Positions 1 through 9,161 of a stretch of DNA of 64,000 bases are shown here, piece after piece; position 1 is the stretch's first letter; each line of letters begins with the position of its first letter. Both the position numbers and the translations under genes were made by a program. Location of the stretch: positions 1 to 64,000 of the forward strand of contig NZ_JAHKNI010000004.1 in the NCBI RefSeq assembly GCF_018860155.1, given 5' to 3'. The notes below the pieces were generated by a model, which saw only the letters and a program-made list of their open reading frames with translations, did no database searches and was not told the DNA's origin. This DNA comes from Nocardia albiluteola (GTDB lineage: Bacteria; Actinomycetota; Actinomycetes; Mycobacteriales; Mycobacteriaceae).

Positions 1-1152
1 CTTGTCGAGGTTGTCGGGTGTCAGCCAGTCGATGCTGTCGGGGAGTTGTGCTCGCACGGATGGCACGGTCAGGCCGATGGCTGCTTTGGAATCGGTCGTC
101 ATGTGGGTGATGCGTTCGGTGGGGTAGGTCGGGTCGATCGGCAGGAAGGCGGCTCCCGACTTGGCGACTGCCCATATTGCGAGTACGGACTCGGGAGAGC
201 GTGGAATGCCGATCGCGACAATGTCTTCCGGGCCGATGCCTCGTCGGATGAGTTGCCGCGCCAATCGGTTCGAACGCTCATCCAACTCCCGGTAGCTCAG
301 CCGCTGCCCGCCGAACACGATCGCCGTGGCGTCGGGATCCCGCCCGGCCGCCGTGGCCAACAGCTCGGCCAGGGTGGTGGGCGCCACGGTGGGTGCACCG
401 GAGCGTGTCAGCAGATCGGCTCGTTCGGCGGGTTCGAGCACCTCGATCGTTCCGACCGAAACCAAGGGATCGGCGGCAACCGACTCCAACACCCGGATCC
501 ATCGGTGCACGAGAGAATCGATGGTCGTCGTGTCGAACAGATCCGTGGCATAGGTGACCGACACCGTCATACCGTCGCTGTCACCGCTGTCCGACAACAC
601 GAATGCCAAGTCGAAGCGAGACATCTCGGCGGGTAGGTCGACCACCGACACCACCAGGCCGGGCAGTTCGAGCTCCACTCGTTGCAGATTCTGGAACGCC
701 AGCAGCACCTGGAACAACGGGTGCCGGGACTGGGATCGCTGCACATCGAGTTGATCCACCAATTGCTCGAACGGAACATCGGCGTGTTCGAAGGCGTCCA
801 GGTCGACCTGCCTGACCCGGCTGAGCAGGTCGGTGAACGATTCGTCGAGGTCGATGTCGGTCCGCAGCACCAGGGTGTTGACGAACATGCCGATCACCTC
901 GTCGAGTGCGGCGGCGCCGCGCCCGGCGATCGGTGTGCCGATCGGAACATCGGTGCTACCGCTCAACCGGGCGAGCAGGACCGCCAGCGCACCGTGGATC
1001 ACCATGAACAGCGATGAACTCTGCTGCCGCGCAAACCTTTCCAGCGCCTGAATCAACTCGGCGTTCACCGTGTAGCTGGTAGTGGCACCTCGGTGAGACA
1101 TCACCACCGGCCGCGGCCTATCGAACGGCAGAGAAAGCTCCTCGGGAACTCC
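1..1152 (-). repeat. Internal NRPS repeat, copy 1 (C-domain C-half to A-domain start)
   Basis: Bases 1 to about 1152 match 3154 to about 4305 at a constant offset of 3153 bases (1051 codons). Long stretches are identical or nearly so, for example 1-260 against 3154-3413 and 560-1130 against 3713-4283. The repeat covers the C-terminal subdomain of a condensation domain and the first part of the following adenylation domain. The identity is higher than expected for ordinary module homology and suggests recent duplication or gene conversion. Confidence 0.9.
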
Positions 1153-4100
1153 GTCCAGAGTTTCGGTCCAGTATCGGATCTGCCGGGCGCACAACGATTC
1201 CGGGTCGTCGGGCGAGCCGAGGGTAGCTCGTTGCCATAGTGCGTAGTCCGCGTACTGGACGGCCAGTGGTGTCCACGACGGGACTTCACCGCGAATCCGT
1301 GCGGTGTACGCAGTTGTCACGTCGCGGGCCAGGGGTGTCATGGAGAAGCCGTCCGCGGCGATGTGATGCACCACGACAGCCAGCACATATTCCGATTCCT
1401 CGCTGCCGACCACGCGGAACAATCGGGCACGCACCGGCACCTGGGTGCTCACGTCGAAACCCTCGCTGATGAATTCGGTTACCGTTGCGATCAATTGGCT
1501 CGACAGAACCGGCACCGGAGTCAGTTCCTGGTCGATGTCGTCGACGGATTCGATCAGCTGGATCAGTATTCCGTCATGGTCCGGGTACCGCGTTCGCAAA
1601 GACTCGTGTCGGCGTAGCACGTCGACCATGGCCAGTCCCAGGGCATCGACATTCACCTCGCCGCGCAGCCGAATGGCGATCGGCATGTTGTATGCCCCCG
1701 AGCCGGGTTCGTACTGATTGAGGAACCACATCCGTTGTTGGGCCGGTGCCAACGGCACGAGCTCGGGACGCGGTCCCGCGATCAATGGTGGGCGTTGTCG
1801 CCCCTGACCGGCATGCTGCTCTACATAGGCTGCGAGCGCCGCCACCGTGGGCGCCTCGAACAACAGCCGCACCGGAACCTCGGTGTCCAGCGCGGCCCCG
1901 AGTCGCGTCGCAACCCGGGTCGCGACCAAACTGTCTCCGCCGAGGGCGAAGAACGAATCATCGAGACCGATCGTGTCGATACCCAGCACATCGGTGAACA
2001 CTCGAGCGATCGTGTGTTCTGTCGGTGTCTCGGGCGCTCGGAACGGCTTGTGGTCGGTGTGTACTGGTTTCGGTAGTGCTTTGCGGTCGAGTTTGCCTGC
2101 CGGTGTCAATGGGATGTGGTCCAGCACCATGATCGAGGAGGGGACCATGTAGGACGGTAGCCGGTGGGTGAGGTGTTCGGTCAGGGTTGCGGTATCGATC
2201 GAGTGATCCGGTGCGGCAACGACATACGAAACCAGTGACTCGGTGCCGGAATCGTTGCGGTGGCTGATGGTGGTGGCGAAACCGACGGTCTCGTGGGCGG
2301 CGAGGGTCGCATCGACTTCACCGAGTTCGATGCGTAGGCCGCGGATTTTGACTTGGAAGTCGAGACGGCCGAGATGCTGGACTGCCCTGTCGGGCGTCCA
2401 CCGAACCATATCTCCCGTACGGTACATCCGGTCACCCGGTCTCCAGGGACACGCCACGAAACTCCCGGCCGTCACAGCTGCCCGGCGATGATATCCGCGG
2501 GCCAGTGCAGCACCCGCGATATACAACTCACCCGCTACACCGGCCGGTACGGGTTGCAGCCGCTGATCCAACACCCATTCTGAGAAGCCGCGAATCGGGC
2601 CGCCGATCGTTACCAACTCACCCGCCACCAACGGAGCGCTGTGGTTCGTCATGATCGTGGCCTCGGTCGGACCGTAAGCATTGAAGAACTCACGACCGTC
2701 GCCCACCCAGCGTCGCACCAGCTCCGGCGGGCAAGCATCACCGGCAGAAACGACGACCCGCAGGTTGTCGAGCCCGTCCGGATCCACCGAAGTCAACGCT
2801 GCCGGCGTGATCACGGCGTGGGTCACCCGCTCGCGGCGCAGCAGCTCAGCCAGCTCCGCGCCGCCGTAGATGCCGGGCGCGACGATCACCATCGTGGCGC
2901 CGGAACCCACCGCAAGCAGCAACTCCCAGACCGAGGCATCGAAGCTCGGCGACGCGAAATACAGGGTCCGCGAAACCGCGGTCACCGCATAGCGTTCCCG
3001 CTGTTCGGAACCGAGCGCGGCTACCCCGGCATGCGTCACGGTCACGGCCTTCGGCACACCCGTGGAGCCCGAGGTGTAGATCAGGTAGGCCGGATGCTGC
3101 GGCCGGAGCGGGGTTGTGCGCTCGAGATCGGAGATCGCCTGGGCACCGAAGTCCTTGTCGAGGTTGTCGGGTGTCAGCCAGTCGATGCTGTCGGGGAGTT
3201 GTGCTCGCACGGATGGCACGGTCAGGCCGATGGCTGCTTTGGAATCGGTCGTCATGTGGGTGATGCGTTCGGTGGGGTAGGTCGGGTCGATCGGCAGGAA
3301 GGCGGCTCCCGACTTGGCGACTGCCCAAATTGCGAGTACGGACTCGGGGGAGCGTGGAATGCCGATCGCGACAATGTCTTCCGGGCCGATACCTCGCTGG
3401 ATGAGTAGTCGGGCCAGTCGGTTCGAACGCTCATCGAGTTCTCGGTAGCTCAGCTGTTGCCCGTCGGAGACGATTGCTGTGGCGTCGGGATTCTGTACGG
3501 CTGCGTTAGTCAGTAGGTCGGCCAGGGTGGTTGGCGCTGCCGTGGGCGCGCCGGAGCGTGTCAGCAGATCGATTCGTTCGGTGGGTTCGAGTACCTCGAT
3601 CGCGCCGACCGCGACGGTGGGATCGGTGGCGACCGATTCGAGTATCCGGAACCACCGGTGCACGAGAGAATCGATGGTCGTCGCGTCGAACAGATCCGTG
3701 GCATAGGTGACCGATACCGTCACATCGCCGCTGTCACGGTCGTCCGACAGTATGAACTGCAGATCGAAGTGAGACATCTCGGTGGGCAGGTCGACGACTG
3801 ACACCGCCAAACCGGGCAGTTCGAGCTCCACTCGTTGCAGATTCTGGAACGCCAGCAGCACTTGGAACAGCGGGTGCCGGGACTGGGATCGTTGCACATC
3901 GAGTTGATCCACCAATTGCTCGAACGGAACATCGGCGTGTTCGAAGGCGTCCAGGTCGACTTGCCTGATCCGGTCGAGCAGGTTGGTGAACGATTCGTCG
4001 AGGTCGATGCCGGTCCGCAGCACCAGGGTGTTGACGAACATGCCGATCACGTCGTCGAGTGCGGCTGCGCCGCGCCCGGCGATCGGTGTGCCGATCGGGA

Positions 4101-5745
4101 TGTCGGTGCTACCGCTCAACCGGGCGAGCAGGACCGCCAGTGCACCGTGAATCACCATGAACAGCGATGAACTCTGTTGCTGCGCAAACCTTTCCAGCGC
4201 CTGAATCAACTCGGCGTTCACCGTGTAGCTGGTAGTGGCACCTCGGTGAGACATGACCACCGGCCGCGGCCTGTCGAACGGCAGACGAAGCTCCTCGGGA
4301 AGGTCCGCGAGCGTGGCTCGCCAGAACGCGAGGTTCTCGCGGCGGTGCCGGACCCGCGCGCCGTGGCGGGCGCTGCCGGGGTGGACCTGCCCGAGATCAG
4401 TGCCCGGTGCGGCGGCAGTGAACGCATCGAGGAACTCCACAAATCCGGTGCAATGTGCCGACAATTCGGGGCTGTTATAGAGGTTTGGATTGGCTAAGAA
4501 GTAGAGGATCGTCCGCGGCGGGTCACCGGTCTGATACAGGTCGATCAGCAAATCCTCGACCGGCCCCGAACTCAGGATATGGAATTCCCCGGTCACCGAT
4601 CCGAGCTGGATCTTCTGGGGAAAATACATGACATTTACCAACGGTCCCGCGAAACGCCATTGCCCGCTTTGTCCGGTATATCCGGTGGCCGCGCGAATAT
4701 CGGTGAGGCCGCACCGCTGATGCCGCAGGGTGCCTACCAGATCGGACTGCACCCGCCGCACCAGCGTCGCGACCGTGTCCTCCGGACCGACCACGATCGG
4801 AAGCGGTGTGACGTTGACAAACATCCCCCCGGACCGCCGCAGCACGGCAGTTGTGCGACCCGACATGGGGATATTGACCAGGACGTCGTCGCGGCCGGTC
4901 ATCCGGGCCAGATAACATCCGAATGCGGCGATCACCAGCGCGGCCGGACTCGCATCCAATGCTTGCGCACAGTGATCGATCCGCCCCACCGCCGCCGTTG
5001 ACAGTTCGGCGGTTGCGGTCACACTGTCCGCGCGCGCAGGTGCGTGCCCAGCCGCCAGGCTGGACTCTTCCCCGACGCCGGCCAGTTTGCGCACCCAATA
5101 TGCCTGGTCGTCGATGAACCGCTTCGACTCCCGATAGCTGCGGTCGGCCTCGTAAAGAGTACGCAGGTCGGCGGCCCGGTTCGGCTCTGCCGGCCGGTCC
5201 TGCACCGCCGCCGTGTACAGCGCCGCCATCCGGTTCACGATCATCATCGCGGCATAGCCGTCCAGCGCTACATGGTGGATCTTGCTGTACAACAGATAAT
5301 GCCGATCCCCGACCTGCACAATCGCCGATGTGACCAACCGGTCCCGGTTCATATCCAACGGCGTGGTGCACTCGCGATGCATCCACTGCAAGCCTGCCGC
5401 GACCGGATCCCGTTCACCACGCATGTCGATGACCGGCCCCGCCGACTCCAGCGACGGGTCGTACAACTGGTACGGCTCGCCGTCGATCTCCAGCAGTCGC
5501 ACATACCCCGACTGGAACTCCTGGCCAGCTTGAATCGTCGTCGCACGCAACAGATCGACGTCCAAATCCCCACGGAACTCGATATACAGCGCCTCGCATA
5601 CCGGCACGTCCGGACTCAGTTGCTGCGCCAGCCACAGCCCTCGCTGCCCGGCACACAGCGGCACTGTCTGCATCGCTGACATGTCCGGCTCGGCATCTGT
5701 GCTCAATCCCCGGTCGGGATGAGGTTGCTGTCGTTGAACGGTCAT
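1..5745 (-). CDS. Non-ribosomal peptide synthetase, N-terminal 1915 residues (partial at left edge)
   Basis: This is a modular NRPS, a cytoplasmic peptide assembly line. The frame is open from ATG at 5745 to base 1, exactly 1915 codons, with no stop. A GGGG tract lies 6 bases before the ATG. Domains by translation: condensation (residues about 15-439, HHVALDG at 157-163); a second condensation domain that lacks its N-terminal half (about 469-715, entering at ENLAFW...PFDRPRP); adenylation (FDASVWEL, YTSGSTGVPK, AYGPTE, PAGKLDRK); carrier protein (FFALGGDSL, Ser near base 1931); full condensation (HHIAADG near 1346-1366); and the start of a second adenylation domain (VAIGIPRSPES) cut by the edge. 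No epimerase is seen between PCP and C. The A1 pocket reads D-A-W-I-V-A-A-I-M-(K), closest by eye to aromatic-type codes, so the substrate is unsure. The product is unknown. Confidence 0.93.
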   Translation of the reverse strand, partial: MTVQRQQPHPDRGLSTDAEPDMSAMQTVPLCAGQRGLWLAQQLSPDVPVCEALYIEFRGDLDVDLLRATTIQAGQEFQSGYVRLLEIDGEPYQLYDPSLESAGPVIDMRGERDPVAAGLQWMHRECTTPLDMNRDRLVTSAIVQVGDRHYLLYSKIHHVALDGYAAMMIVNRMAALYTAAVQDRPAEPNRAADLRTLYEADRSYRESKRFIDDQAYWVRKLAGVGEESSLAAGHAPARADSVTATAELSTAAVGRIDHCAQALDASPAALVIAAFGCYLARMTGRDDVLVNIPMSGRTTAVLRRSGGMFVNVTPLPIVVGPEDTVATLVRRVQSDLVGTLRHQRCGLTDIRAATGYTGQSGQWRFAGPLVNVMYFPQKIQLGSVTGEFHILSSGPVEDLLIDLYQTGDPPRTILYFLANPNLYNSPELSAHCTGFVEFLDAFTAAAPGTDLGQVHPGSARHGARVRHRRENLAFWRATLADLPEELRLPFDRPRPVVMSHRGATTSYTVNAELIQALERFAQQQSSSLFMVIHGALAVLLARLSGSTDIPIGTPIAGRGAAALDDVIGMFVNTLVLRTGIDLDESFTNLLDRIRQVDLDAFEHADVPFEQLVDQLDVQRSQSRHPLFQVLLAFQNLQRVELELPGLAVSVVDLPTEMSHFDLQFILSDDRDSGDVTVSVTYATDLFDATTIDSLVHRWFRILESVATDPTVAVGAIEVLEPTERIDLLTRSGAPTAAPTTLADLLTNAAVQNPDATAIVSDGQQLSYRELDERSNRLARLLIQRGIGPEDIVAIGIPRSPESVLAIWAVAKSGAAFLPIDPTYPTERITHMTTDSKAAIGLTVPSVRAQLPDSIDWLTPDNLDKDFGAQAISDLERTTPLRPQHPAYLIYTSGSTGVPKAVTVTHAGVAALGSEQRERYAVTAVSRTLYFASPSFDASVWELLLAVGSGATMVIVAPGIYGGAELAELLRRERVTHAVITPAALTSVDPDGLDNLRVVVSAGDACPPELVRRWVGDGREFFNAYGPTEATIMTNHSAPLVAGELVTIGGPIRGFSEWVLDQRLQPVPAGVAGELYIAGAALARGYHRRAAVTAGSFVACPWRPGDRMYRTGDMVRWTPDRAVQHLGRLDFQVKIRGLRIELGEVDATLAAHETVGFATTISHRNDSGTESLVSYVVAAPDHSIDTATLTEHLTHRLPSYMVPSSIMVLDHIPLTPAGKLDRKALPKPVHTDHKPFRAPETPTEHTIARVFTDVLGIDTIGLDDSFFALGGDSLVATRVATRLGAALDTEVPVRLLFEAPTVAALAAYVEQHAGQGRQRPPLIAGPRPELVPLAPAQQRMWFLNQYEPGSGAYNMPIAIRLRGEVNVDALGLAMVDVLRRHESLRTRYPDHDGILIQLIESVDDIDQELTPVPVLSSQLIATVTEFISEGFDVSTQVPVRARLFRVVGSEESEYVLAVVVHHIAADGFSMTPLARDVTTAYTARIRGEVPSWTPLAVQYADYALWQRATLGSPDDPESLCARQIRYWTETLDGVPEELSLPFDRPRPVVMSHRGATTSYTVNAELIQALERFARQQSSSLFMVIHGALAVLLARLSGSTDVPIGTPIAGRGAAALDEVIGMFVNTLVLRTDIDLDESFTDLLSRVRQVDLDAFEHADVPFEQLVDQLDVQRSQSRHPLFQVLLAFQNLQRVELELPGLVVSVVDLPAEMSRFDLAFVLSDSGDSDGMTVSVTYATDLFDTTTIDSLVHRWIRVLESVAADPLVSVGTIEVLEPAERADLLTRSGAPTVAPTTLAELLATAAGRDPDATAIVFGGQRLSYRELDERSNRLARQLIRRGIGPEDIVAIGIPRSPESVLAIWAVAKSGAAFLPIDPTYPTERITHMTTDSKAAIGLTVPSVRAQLPDSIDWLTPDNLDK
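3154..4305 (-). repeat. Internal NRPS repeat, copy 2
   Basis: Second copy of the 1.15 kb repeat, lying in module 1. Its upstream border (near 4305) is where the truncated condensation domain begins (FWRATLADLPEEL). The duplicated block therefore coincides with the odd half-C domain. Confidence 0.9.
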
Positions 5746-6285
5746 ATCTACCCCTGCCCAAACCCAATTGAAGCACAGCGGTTCGTTTGCGTACACCCCG
5801 AGCCAATAATCGTGCCCAAAGTTGAATGGGCAATGGGTTTTTAGACTTTCAACGGCTGTTGACGGCGTGCTATTCGCCCTTTGCGATACCGCAACGCAAG
5901 CCAGGCTTGTGGTTTATCGATAGCTATCGTGCGGCCGGCCAACGCCGCGTACCGATGTGCGCTGTCGCAGCGCCAGTGGCTTCGGCCAGTTCGGTCCTGC
6001 CCGGGCCTGCAATGTCGACATCGACCGCAGCCACGACTGCCGGAGGGGGATCTGGGGTCCTGTGCTTCCCCTTCGGCAGCGTGACCTTGTGCATCTGAGA
6101 CCGCCTCAGCTGTGCTGAGTGCAAGCGAACCCGCCAGCCAGGCCCCTGCCTCCTCGATCCGGCGCCGTTGTGCTCAGCGCGCGGGCGAGGGGGCGCACGG
6201 CGGTGCTGGCGGGGTCGCGGGACTGCCTCGGCTCGGTTGACCGATCTAAAGAGACTGGTCGGTCTTCTCTGTGGGAGTGTGCGTC
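5746..6285. other. Intergenic, NRPS upstream region
   Basis: This 540-base stretch lies upstream of the NRPS and must hold its promoter. I see no iron box and no convincing gene. A 54-codon minus-strand frame beginning at ATG 6092, with a GAGG about 12 bases upstream, could code a small basic peptide but has no recognisable family. The part from about 6130 to 6285 looks like decayed sequence leading into the transposase remnant. Confidence 0.4.
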
Positions 6286-6652
6286 ACCGTGCATCGCACC
6301 GCCGACGAGGGCAAGCTCTATCTATAAGTGTGTGCTGTGAAGGATCTGTGGTTCAGATCTGTGGTTCAACCGCATCGTCGGCTACAGCATCGACGAGCGG
6401 ATGACCTCGTCGCCGGCGTGCTCGTCGCTGCGCAACGTGATCGCCCTGCGCGATCGGGCCGGAGCGATTGTGCATTCCGGCCGCGGCAGCCAGCCGGTTC
6501 CGGTCGCGGAACTCCTGTAAACTGTTGTCACACAACGGGCTACGCGGCTCGATGGGCCGCGTCGGGGCGTGTGGCGACAACGCCGCGATGGAGTCCTGGT
6601 TCGCACTGTTGCAACGTAACGTGCTCGACCGGAAACGTTGGGCGACGTCGTG
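6286..6652 (+). pseudogene. IS3-family transposase (OrfB) remnant
   Basis: Three frame-broken pieces match the catalytic part of IS3-family OrfB integrases: TADEGKLYL then VCAVKDLWF (about 6295-6352, with a stop between them), FNRIVGYSIDERMTSS...IVHSGRGSQ (6362-6495), and NGLRGSMGRVGACGDNAAMES then LLQRNVLDRKRW (6534-6645). A 13-base tandem duplication (GATCTGTGGTTCA at 6343-6355 and 6356-6368) causes one frameshift. The sequence between RGSQ and NGLRG is also scrambled. No intact inverted ends are visible. The element is dead and marks a former insertion beside the NRPS. Confidence 0.85.
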
Positions 6653-6677
6653 AACCCCACCAGTCTGTACGCGACTC

Positions 6678-7406
6678 TTGGACGAGGCGGCCGGGCTGGT
6701 GTCCTCTTGGGTCGGCGCAAACGAGGTGGTCGCGGTGCACACCTGGATCGGGCAGTTGCGAGCCTGGACCGGCGATGTCACCGAGGCGTGCACGCATGTC
6801 ACAGAGGCGCTCGGGCGCATAGATTCGACGGTCCGGGCGGGCACCGTGTGCTGGCTTCGTGTGGTGGAAGCCGACATCGCGCGGCACACAGGCGACCGCG
6901 AGGCGGCCCTGTCGCGGTACCGGCAGTCGATCAACGAACTCACGGCCTTGCGACTGGCGGGGCAGCCGTACAGTCACACTGCCAATGGTGCGGAGGTCTG
7001 GGGCCGCGCCGGGTACGCGATCACGCTCGCCGAAGCCAGTGAATACACAACAGCCGGTGCCGAGTCCGCCACGGCGAGAGCACTTTTGGATGGCCCCGGC
7101 TACCTAGAGCAGCACGCTCACCTCGGGACCGCTCACGCCGCCATCGCGCTTGCGAGCGGGCATCCTCGCCTCGCACTGACCATCATCGGCGGATGTGACA
7201 CCCTGCACCCGGGACAGCCGAACCAATACCGGGTACCCGACGCACAGCGCATCGTCGACGCAGCACAAGCCACCCTGAGCTCGGACTCGGTTCACCGGGC
7301 CATCACCGCCGGACACGGCCTTACTCCGGCCCGGCTCGCCACCCTGCAGGGCTGTGCCGAACATCCGGATCCAGCCGATGACCCGCGAAGCCGAATCGCG
7401 TCGTAA
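6678..7406 (+). pseudogene. C-terminal fragment of a large TPR/AfsR-like regulator
   Basis: A 242-codon frame open from a TTG after an in-frame stop at 6651. The translation is a helix-rich repeat region (AVHTWIGQLRAWTGDVTEA, GDREAALSRYRQSI, LEQHAHLGTAHAAIALASGHPRLAL), typical of the tail of LuxR/SARP-type ATPase regulators with TPR domains. The ATPase and DNA-binding parts are missing, and the 5' end abuts the transposase remnant. It is probably a gene beheaded by the IS insertion. The family assignment is by general appearance only, and it might instead be expressed as a short protein from the TTG. Confidence 0.45.
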
Positions 7407-7586
7407 CTCGATCACTCGGATCGCGCCGCAGGCGAGTGCGTTCCACCGTGCGCCCGCGACCCGGGAATCCATACCAGGCCGAAGGCCGCCTGCCGCACTG
7501 GCAGTGCTTTGCCAGCGTATTGCCAGTACGGGCGAGCATTCTTGACTGCGCAGGATATGAATTCGTCTCTGGAAGGACCCTCTATC

Positions 7587-7910
7587 ATGGCTGTTCTCTG
7601 CACTCTCGATGTACACGGCATCACCACCGAGCAGTACAACGCGGTTGTCGAGCGCATGGGTGTCGAAGGGCACGCGCTGGGCAGCATTTACCTACACCTG
7701 GCCGCGGTAACCGAGGACGGGCTGCGGATCATCGAAATCTGGGACGAGAAGCAGGAATTCGAAACGTTCCTCGAAGAGATCCTATTTCCGACCATGAAGG
7801 TGCTCGGGATCGAGCAGACCCAGACTGTCACCGTTTCCCCGCTCCACAACGTGTTCACGCCTCGTCTCGAAGAGCTCCCGGGTCTCAGCCGCATGACCCA
7901 GGTCCCCTGA
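7587..7910 (+). CDS. Small hypothetical protein, dimeric alpha/beta barrel-like
   Basis: A 107-aa soluble protein. The ATG at 7587 is preceded by GGAAGGA about 9 bases upstream, better than upstream in-frame starts. The alternating pattern (MAVLCTLDVHGITTEQYNAVVERM, LHLAAVTEDGLRIIEIWDEKQEF) resembles ABM/Dabb-like small barrel proteins, where one strand carries a hydrophobic ligand pocket. No catalytic residues can be named. It ends 12 bases before the downstream hydrolase start, so the two are probably co-transcribed. Confidence 0.7.
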   Translation: MAVLCTLDVHGITTEQYNAVVERMGVEGHALGSIYLHLAAVTEDGLRIIEIWDEKQEFETFLEEILFPTMKVLGIEQTQTVTVSPLHNVFTPRLEELPGLSRMTQVP

Positions 7911-7922
7911 TAGGTGCTCAGT

Positions 7923-8906
7923 ATGCGTCTCACGCTATTTTCCAAGCGCGCCTGCCTTCTGGTGGCCGCGCTGACTGCTGCCACGTCCCTCGCTACATCT
8001 TGCTCCGAATCCGCGCCCTCCACCTCCACCTCCACCGTATCGGCAGCTGCTGAGCCGTTGCCCGGTTTCCACGATGGAACAATCGATCACGACGGGATCG
8101 CGGTCCACTACATCTCTGGTGGCCATGGCCCGGCGATCGTGCTGCTGCACGGCTGGCCCGAAAACTGGCGAGCCTGGTCGAAGATCGCCCCCGGCCTCGC
8201 CCGGGATCACACCGTCTACGCGATCGACCTACGCGGCTACGGCGATTCCGGGTTGGCGAAATCCGATGAGGGTTACCAGGCGCTCGCGGTGACCACCGAT
8301 ATACACGCACTGGCGCAGCAGCTGAACCTGGGTCGCTTCGACCTCGTTGGTCATGATTGGGGCGGCGCGATCGCGCTGGCCTACGCGACCCAATACCGAT
8401 CCGACATTGCCCATCTGGCCGTTCTCGAAGCACCCCCCAGCAGTGACTATCTCCATCTCGTGCAGACCAAACCCGATGTGTTCTGGTGGGATTGGCTGGC
8501 CAAAGGCCCCAAGGGCGAATTGCCCGAGGACCTGATCGCCGGCAAGGAAGCTCTGTTCTACGGCCACTTCTACGATGAAGCCGACGGTACGATAGACAGC
8601 AGCGAGCGCAATCAACTGATAGCTGCGCTGAGCAAGCCCGGCCGAACCCACGCGGCGCTCGAATACTTCCGACAGCAGGACGTCGGAGAAAGACAGGTCG
8701 ACGACCTTATCGCTCGCGACGGCAAACTCACCATCCCGGTGCTGGGCGTCGGTGGCGAACACAGTTTGGGTTCGGCCATCGGCAATCTACTCAACCGCGT
8801 CGCCGACCACGTCACCACCGACGTCGTGCCCGGGGCCAACCACTGGGTGTTGGAGGAAAACCCCGACTACGTTTCTGCCAGCCTGCGCACATTCTTCACC
8901 AGCTGA
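7923..8906 (+). CDS. Alpha/beta hydrolase lipoprotein, epoxide hydrolase-like
   Basis: A hydrolase of the epoxide hydrolase / haloalkane dehalogenase type, 327 aa. The N-terminus is a lipoprotein signal (RACLLVAALTAATSLATSC, lipobox LATSC), followed by a Ser/Thr-rich linker, so it should sit on the outer face of the membrane. The oxyanion motif HGWPENW, the nucleophile motif GHDWGGA (Asp rather than Ser) and the late catalytic His in GANHWVLEENP are all present. The acid nucleophile plus HGxP favours epoxide hydrolase over esterase. ATG 7923 is preferred over GTG 7914 because an AGG lies 8 bases before it. It follows a small barrel protein gene by 12 bases. Confidence 0.85.
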   Translation: MRLTLFSKRACLLVAALTAATSLATSCSESAPSTSTSTVSAAAEPLPGFHDGTIDHDGIAVHYISGGHGPAIVLLHGWPENWRAWSKIAPGLARDHTVYAIDLRGYGDSGLAKSDEGYQALAVTTDIHALAQQLNLGRFDLVGHDWGGAIALAYATQYRSDIAHLAVLEAPPSSDYLHLVQTKPDVFWWDWLAKGPKGELPEDLIAGKEALFYGHFYDEADGTIDSSERNQLIAALSKPGRTHAALEYFRQQDVGERQVDDLIARDGKLTIPVLGVGGEHSLGSAIGNLLNRVADHVTTDVVPGANHWVLEENPDYVSASLRTFFTS

Positions 8907-9030
8907 AAACCTCGGATTCCCGGACCAGCGTGTGGCTGCCGATGCTCGGGTCGGATTCGAGTCCGCAGCGCCAGAGTTGTAGGGAGTCCATCAGGCCCGG
9001 GTTCACTGCTCGAGCCACCTCGGCTTCCGC

Positions 9031-9070
9031 GGTTACCCGCCCTCCCAGCGTGCTGGGAGGGCGGGTAACC
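9031..9070. terminator. Perfect 19-bp hairpin between convergent genes
   Basis: Arm 9031-9049 (GGTTACCCGCCCTCCCAGC) and its exact reverse complement at 9052-9070 leave only GT between them. It lies between the convergent hydrolase (ends 8906) and aldehyde dehydrogenase (ends 9162), so it most likely ends both transcripts. There is no T-run, as is common in actinobacteria. Confidence 0.75.
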
Positions 9071-9161
9071 AACGCGGACGTACGCCGGCGAGATCCGGTC
9101 GTCCCGCCCCGCGGCGACATCTGCGGTGAACAACCCGATTCGATCTCAGCGATGATGTCGC

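Noticed and set aside
46..4497. Several plus-strand frames over the NRPS
   Set aside because: The minus strand gives an uninterrupted NRPS translation over the whole stretch. The plus-strand frames lack motifs.
5924..6092. Small minus-strand frame (MHKVTLPKGKHRTP...) as a peptide or RiPP precursor
   Set aside because: There is a modest GAGG upstream, but no modifying enzyme nearby and no recognisable leader or core pattern. Not enough to call.
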